Source: an uncultured Eubacteriales bacterium (GTDB taxonomy: Bacteria; Bacillota; Clostridia; Christensenellales; CAG-917). Taken from it: a DNA stretch of 64,000 nt. Made by a program: the position numbers and the translations under genes. This document shows positions 60,167-64,000 of this stretch, in pieces (within the stretch, counting starts at the first letter, position 1; the number at the start of each line of letters is the position of its first letter). The stretch is from the NCBI GenBank assembly GCA_900547975.1, contig URIX01000002.1:1-64000 (forward strand). The letters are read 5' to 3'. Under the pieces are notes generated by a model that was not told the origin of the DNA, did no database searches, and worked only from the letters and a program-made list of their open reading frames with translations.

Positions 60167-61101
60167 TGAGAGTATGCAGTTTGTTTTGCGGAATCGGCGG
60201 AATAGACCTTGCCTTTACGCAAGCCGGGCATGAAATCGTATGGGCTAACGATATCGATAAATATGCCTGCATGACCTATCGGCACAATTTCCCCGAGTCG
60301 GTTTTGATCGAAGGCGATATTCGCGCGATCGATAAACACGATATCCCCGATTTCGATATACTTGCGGCAGGGTTTCCTTGCCAACCGTTTTCGGTTTGCG
60401 GAAAACAAAAAGGCTTTTCGGACGAACGCGGAAATTTATTCTTCGAAATCGGAAAAGTAATCGATGCGAAACATCCGTCTATCGTGTTTTTAGAGAATGT
60501 GGCAAATCTTATCGAACACGACCACGGTAAAACGTTCAACGTTATTCATAACGAACTTGCGTGGCGCGGATATTTTATTCGCTACCTGATTGCAGATGCT
60601 TGCGATTACGGCATTCCGCAACACAGAATGAGAACCTATATCGTCGCATTTTCGGACAGAACCGCCTGCGAAAATTTTACGTTTCCGGAAAAAGTTCTGC
60701 TCGAAAAACGAATAACAGATATTATCGACGTAACCGTAAAAGCTGACGACAAATATTACTATTCACCCGTTTCTGCAAAGTATCAACGTTTAAGTCGATA
60801 TATTACCGACGAAAAGCAGTTGTATCGATTTGCGGATTACGGTGTCCAATCGGGCAAAGACGGCATATCGTTTACGCTCAAAGCGAATATGGGAACGTAT
60901 TACGACCGAGTGCCGATTATAAAGGATAATTTCGGCATACGAAATATCACGTTGACGGAATGCCTTGCTTTACAAGGTTTCCCGAAAAGCTTCTCTTTTC
61001 CTCTTGCCGTTCCAGAGAGAGAACAATACAAACAAACTGGAAATACTGTGTGCGTAGGAATAATAGAAAAAATAATTAGGTGTATTACAAAAGATGAATA
61101 A
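60166..61101 (+). CDS. DNA cytosine-C5 methyltransferase 2
   Basis: This 311-residue methyltransferase has motif I (SLFCGIGGIDLAF, residues 4-16), motif IV (AGFPCQPFSVCGKQKG), motif VI (ENVANL), motif VIII (PQHRMRTYIVAF) and motif X (GNTVCVGIIEKI), with a short target-recognition region (about 185-260). It flanks the HpaII-type nuclease on the other side from methyltransferase 1. Two methylases around one nuclease either protect the same palindrome on different strands or states, or this one serves another specificity. It overlaps the HNH gene by 8 nt. Confidence 0.94.
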   Translation: MRVCSLFCGIGGIDLAFTQAGHEIVWANDIDKYACMTYRHNFPESVLIEGDIRAIDKHDIPDFDILAAGFPCQPFSVCGKQKGFSDERGNLFFEIGKVIDAKHPSIVFLENVANLIEHDHGKTFNVIHNELAWRGYFIRYLIADACDYGIPQHRMRTYIVAFSDRTACENFTFPEKVLLEKRITDIIDVTVKADDKYYYSPVSAKYQRLSRYITDEKQLYRFADYGVQSGKDGISFTLKANMGTYYDRVPIIKDNFGIRNITLTECLALQGFPKSFSFPLAVPEREQYKQTGNTVCVGIIEKIIRCITKDE

Positions 61102-61666
61102 AATATTTAAATTGCCGACAAAATCCGACTTAAAGAGTCGTACATCTACTATCAGTAATGCTTTTGCAATAGCTATTACTCCGTATATTTATCCTTCATT
61201 AAATGAAATTGAACACTTTTTAAAGGAATTACATCTTGAACAAGGACAATGTGCATATTGTTTAGGCAAAGCAAACGCAATGGATCATGTAAAACCTTTA
61301 GTTACAGGTGGACTACCAACCGGATATATTACTGAAATTCGAAATTTAGTTCCTTGCTGTTCAGCTTGTAACAGTGCAAAAGGTGCACAGGATTTTAGAG
61401 CTTGGTACAAAAGCGAAAAAAATATTAAGCGATTGCACTCTGAGGGATTAACTGATACTGAAATTAATGAGCGTTTTGATATCGTTTCACGATATATTGA
61501 TAAAATTCCTGCGCCAATTGATTACAAAACAATACTTGGCGATAACTTGTGGAATGAATTTCTACATAGAAAAGAAGAAATGGTGCGTCTTCTAAAAGAA
61601 GATCAATTGTTTTGCGATGAATTAAGTGCTATAATTAAAAACAAAATCGATTCGGAGAATAATTGA
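61094..61666 (+). CDS. HNH endonuclease
   Basis: This 190-residue nuclease has the zinc-finger-type HNH core: CAYCLGKANAMDHVKPLVTGG (about residues 55-75, His in DHV) and NLVPCCSACNSAKGAQDF (about 86-103, with Asn and the second Cys pair), giving four Cys that bind zinc. The C-terminal part is helical and unassigned. It is more AT-rich than the genes before it, as are the next two, so 61.1-64 kb may be a separately acquired module. Likely the nuclease that pairs with methyltransferase 3. Confidence 0.9.
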   Translation: MNKIFKLPTKSDLKSRTSTISNAFAIAITPYIYPSLNEIEHFLKELHLEQGQCAYCLGKANAMDHVKPLVTGGLPTGYITEIRNLVPCCSACNSAKGAQDFRAWYKSEKNIKRLHSEGLTDTEINERFDIVSRYIDKIPAPIDYKTILGDNLWNEFLHRKEEMVRLLKEDQLFCDELSAIIKNKIDSENN

Positions 61667-61667
61667 T

Positions 61668-62729
61668 ATGCCTTTTGAAGTAATAGATTTGTTTTGCGGA
61701 GTCGGAGGGCTTACATGCGGAATGCGACAGGCAGGCTTTCGTGTTGTAGCCGGATTCGACAATGATCAAACATGTGAATATACATATAGCCACAATAATC
61801 ATACGGAATTCCATTGTAGAAATATCAAAGAAGTAACAGGAGCGGAAATAAACGGTTGTTATTCGTCCGGTGCTCAGAAAATCCTTGTAGGTTGCGCGCC
61901 ATGTCAACCGTTCTCGACAATGAGCTATAAGCGTTTTATTGCATCACCAAGAGAAAATGATATGAAATATGATTTATTATCGGAATTCGGAAGACTAATA
62001 AAGGACGTTCAGCCTGTCATTGTTGCTATGGAAAACGTGCCCGAGTTAAGGAATACAGGTGTTTTTCAAAGCTTTTTAGAAACTTTGAGAGATAACGGAT
62101 ATTTTACCGACGGCGGTCGTGTTGTATATTGCCCCGATTATGGCATTCCGCAAAACAGGCACAGATTTATTCTATTAGCATCAAGAATCGGAGAGATTAC
62201 ACTTCTCCCTCCTACTCACAAGCGAAAAGAAGTAACGGTTCGTCCGTTTATTGAAAAATTACCTCCCATTGCAGCCGGAGAAATGTATGAATTCGATAAA
62301 CTCCACCGCACGGCAAGTCTTTCCGAAATAAATCTAAAACGTATTAAAGCGTCTGTTCCCGGTGGAACTTGGAAAGATTGGCCCGAAGAATTAAGATGCG
62401 CTTGTCACAAAAAAGATTCGGGACAAACATATACGTCTGTTTACGGTAGGATGTCTTGGGATAAAATCGGACCGACTATGACAACACAGTTTTTCTGTTA
62501 CGGCACAGGACGATACGGTCATCCGGAACAAGATAGAGCTCTATCCTTACGCGAAGGAGCTTTGTTGCAAACGTTTCCCCGAGATTACGAATTCTTCCCG
62601 CCAGACGTCACTGATTATTGCATGAGAGACGTGGCACGGCACATAGGGAATGCTGTTCCTGTTCGCTTGGGCGAAATCATAGGATGCTCAATAAATAAAC
62701 ATTTAGAAAAATATACGGAGGTGCACTAA
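61668..62729 (+). CDS. DNA cytosine-C5 methyltransferase 3
   Basis: This 353-residue methyltransferase has motif I (DLFCGVGGLTCGM, residues 7-19), motif IV (GCAPCQPFSTMSYKRF, with the catalytic Cys), motif VI (ENVPEL), motif VIII (PQNRHRFILLAS) and motif X (GNAVPVRLGEII). Its target region (about 200-290, including YTSVYGRMSWDKIGPTMTTQ) differs from the two methylases upstream. It lies between the HNH gene and the GHKL ATPase, a neighbourhood known from ATPase-containing restriction systems. One-base overlap with the next gene. Confidence 0.94.
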   Translation: MPFEVIDLFCGVGGLTCGMRQAGFRVVAGFDNDQTCEYTYSHNNHTEFHCRNIKEVTGAEINGCYSSGAQKILVGCAPCQPFSTMSYKRFIASPRENDMKYDLLSEFGRLIKDVQPVIVAMENVPELRNTGVFQSFLETLRDNGYFTDGGRVVYCPDYGIPQNRHRFILLASRIGEITLLPPTHKRKEVTVRPFIEKLPPIAAGEMYEFDKLHRTASLSEINLKRIKASVPGGTWKDWPEELRCACHKKDSGQTYTSVYGRMSWDKIGPTMTTQFFCYGTGRYGHPEQDRALSLREGALLQTFPRDYEFFPPDVTDYCMRDVARHIGNAVPVRLGEIIGCSINKHLEKYTEVH

Positions 62730-64000
62730 TGCCAATAGACTTTAAATTAAAAGTTAGTCCGAGAATGCTTGAATTGCTCAGTAAAGATTTGTATACAAAT
62801 ATGTATTTCGTATTGGCTGAGTTAATCGCCAATTCATATGATGCAGATGCTGAAAATGTATATGTGTATATTGATGATGATGAAATACGGGTAGAAGATG
62901 ATGGTAACGGTATGAGCCCGGACAATCTAAACGATAAGTATTTATTGGTTGGCGGGGAATCCAGAAATTCCGAAGATAATGCACGCACATCTAGGAAGAA
63001 TCGTTTAAAAATGGGAAGGAAAGGAGTTGGTAAATTGTCGGCGCTTTCTATTTCAAACGGTTTTAAACTAGTTACTGTTTGTGATGGATATACCATTGGA
63101 TTGTTTATTCCGAATCGTATAGAACATGATGATGAATCGTTAAGAGTTTTGAGCCAAAACGAGTTTTCATTAAAAAGAATTACGAATCATGGAACGGCTG
63201 TTATAATGGAGTCGCCGAAGGTGGCAATTCCGAAGCTACAAGATACTGTATTAAAGAATCTTGCAAAAATATTTCCAAATGATATAGAAGATTTTAAAAT
63301 ACATGTTGTGTTTAAAGGCGAAGAGAAGATTTTGATTCCCGATGAGAAAGACGTGATTATGCGGTTGGCTTCGTTTATTTCTATAGGGGACGAAAAAAGA
63401 TATTTGGCTGAATCGTTGCCAACAAATGAGAAAAATTTACAAAAGGATCATTTGGATGCTTATGAAGAAACTATAGAAATGTATGATAGTAACAATGTGC
63501 TTAAAGAAATTACGGTGCGCATATATGGCTGGATTGGTACTTACAAAACTACTCGCGGGATGAAGAGGGAAATTAATGAGTTTTCAGACAACTATTTGGC
63601 AATTTTCGCACACAATAAAATGGGATTGCGAAATATATTACCAATAATCGGAAAAAACCGTGTTTATGAGAGTTATATTGTTGGGAATTTGTATATAGAT
63701 GCCTTTGAAGCTGCTAATTTCCCAGACATGGCAGGAACAAACCGTCAAGGTTATAATGAAAACGATCCCAGGTGGATTACAGCATTAAAATATATAAGAG
63801 AAATAACGGATAGAATTGTAAAACTGCATGAACAGTTTGCCATTGCCGAGAAAATTGAAAAAGACACGGAAAAAGAAGCGAAAAAAGAAGCCGATGAGTT
63901 AGCTTTGAAAGAACGTCTTGACCGCGCTACCAAAAATATAACAGAAAATATAGCGCGTAAAATAAATGATAATACGTCTCCTGAACAGATCAAGCAAGCG
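62729..64000 (+). CDS. GHKL/MORC-like ATPase, 3' end beyond the window
   Basis: At least 424 codons of an ATPase with the Bergerat fold of MutL, Hsp90 and MORC proteins: N box ELIANSYDADA (about residues 31-41), G1 DDGNGMSPDNL (about 55-65), lid/G2 GRKGVGKLSA (about 98-107) and G3 HGTAVIM. A second domain follows, and near the window end a charged helical region (KIEKDTEKEAKKEADELALK) suggests a coiled coil. Such ATPases accompany cytosine methylases in restriction loci, often with a Z1-domain helicase and a PD-(D/E)XK nuclease; those would be past 64 kb. GGAGG precedes the ATG. Confidence 0.88.
   Translation, partial: MPIDFKLKVSPRMLELLSKDLYTNMYFVLAELIANSYDADAENVYVYIDDDEIRVEDDGNGMSPDNLNDKYLLVGGESRNSEDNARTSRKNRLKMGRKGVGKLSALSISNGFKLVTVCDGYTIGLFIPNRIEHDDESLRVLSQNEFSLKRITNHGTAVIMESPKVAIPKLQDTVLKNLAKIFPNDIEDFKIHVVFKGEEKILIPDEKDVIMRLASFISIGDEKRYLAESLPTNEKNLQKDHLDAYEETIEMYDSNNVLKEITVRIYGWIGTYKTTRGMKREINEFSDNYLAIFAHNKMGLRNILPIIGKNRVYESYIVGNLYIDAFEAANFPDMAGTNRQGYNENDPRWITALKYIREITDRIVKLHEQFAIAEKIEKDTEKEAKKEADELALKERLDRATKNITENIARKINDNTSPEQIKQA

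Overview
The window looks like chromosome from an anaerobic, endospore-forming Firmicute of the Clostridia type. The evidence is spoIVA with a sigma-E-like promoter, a reverse rubrerythrin beside a PerR-type repressor, a single-chain glycyl-tRNA synthetase, a tmRNA gene, Gram-positive style RBS sites (GGAGG) and TTGACA/TATAAT promoters, and tRNA genes that encode CCA. The exact genus cannot be read from the sequence.

Layout. 1-7 kb: spoIVA, a MATE exporter, then a small integrase-bearing block (integrase, BspA-type lipoprotein, small P-loop protein) bounded by two copies of the same palindromic terminator. 7-15 kb, minus strand: an XRE-cupin regulator, potABCD for polyamine uptake, a CDF metal exporter and yhbY. 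15-25 kb: tldD/pmbA, ssrA (tmRNA), L-serine dehydratase, bipA/typA, a copper-chaperone-like protein and glyS. 25-29 kb: a Cys/Gly-rich mini-protein, a TspO-like protein, two GNAT acetyltransferases and tRNAs Lys, Gly, Leu and Ala. 29-32.5 kb: perR-rubrerythrin, a Pr6Pr-like membrane protein and a Gfo/Idh/MocA oxidoreductase. 32.5-43.9 kb: a divergent AraC regulator and a ten-gene hexuronate operon (uxaC, uxuA, SDR fructuronate reductase, eda, kdgK, two sugar epimerase-like TIM barrels, an oxidoreductase, a GPH symporter and a carboxylesterase). 44.2-55.7 kb: a divergent surface-glycan locus for a dTDP-3-acylamino-3,6-dideoxyhexose and a CDP-alditol, with several transferases. 55.8-57.4 kb: remnants of a large serine recombinase between two related palindromes. 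57.5-64 kb: a seven-gene, translationally coupled restriction-modification operon (Vsr, three cytosine-C5 methyltransferases, an HpaII-type endonuclease, an HNH nuclease and a GHKL/MORC-like ATPase cut by the window end).

Most unusual signal. Four of the five RNA genes (ssrA, tRNA-Gly, tRNA-Leu, tRNA-Ala, but not tRNA-Lys) are followed by an element of about 158-178 bp with one shared design: a terminator (clear in three of the four), an antisense copy of that RNA's own 3' end whose T-loop is split by two abutting perfect hairpins (the second always 15 nt), further hairpins, then a sense copy of the same 3' end. The host-specific ends and the conserved hairpin geometry vary together from locus to locus. 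ssrA carries two full elements and a partial third; an orphan copy lies inverted 1.5 kb from the tRNA-Leu copy. A related array upstream of potA has five 15-nt hairpins at an exact 22-bp period with a 7-bp linker close to GTGATAT. I know of no named family that fits.
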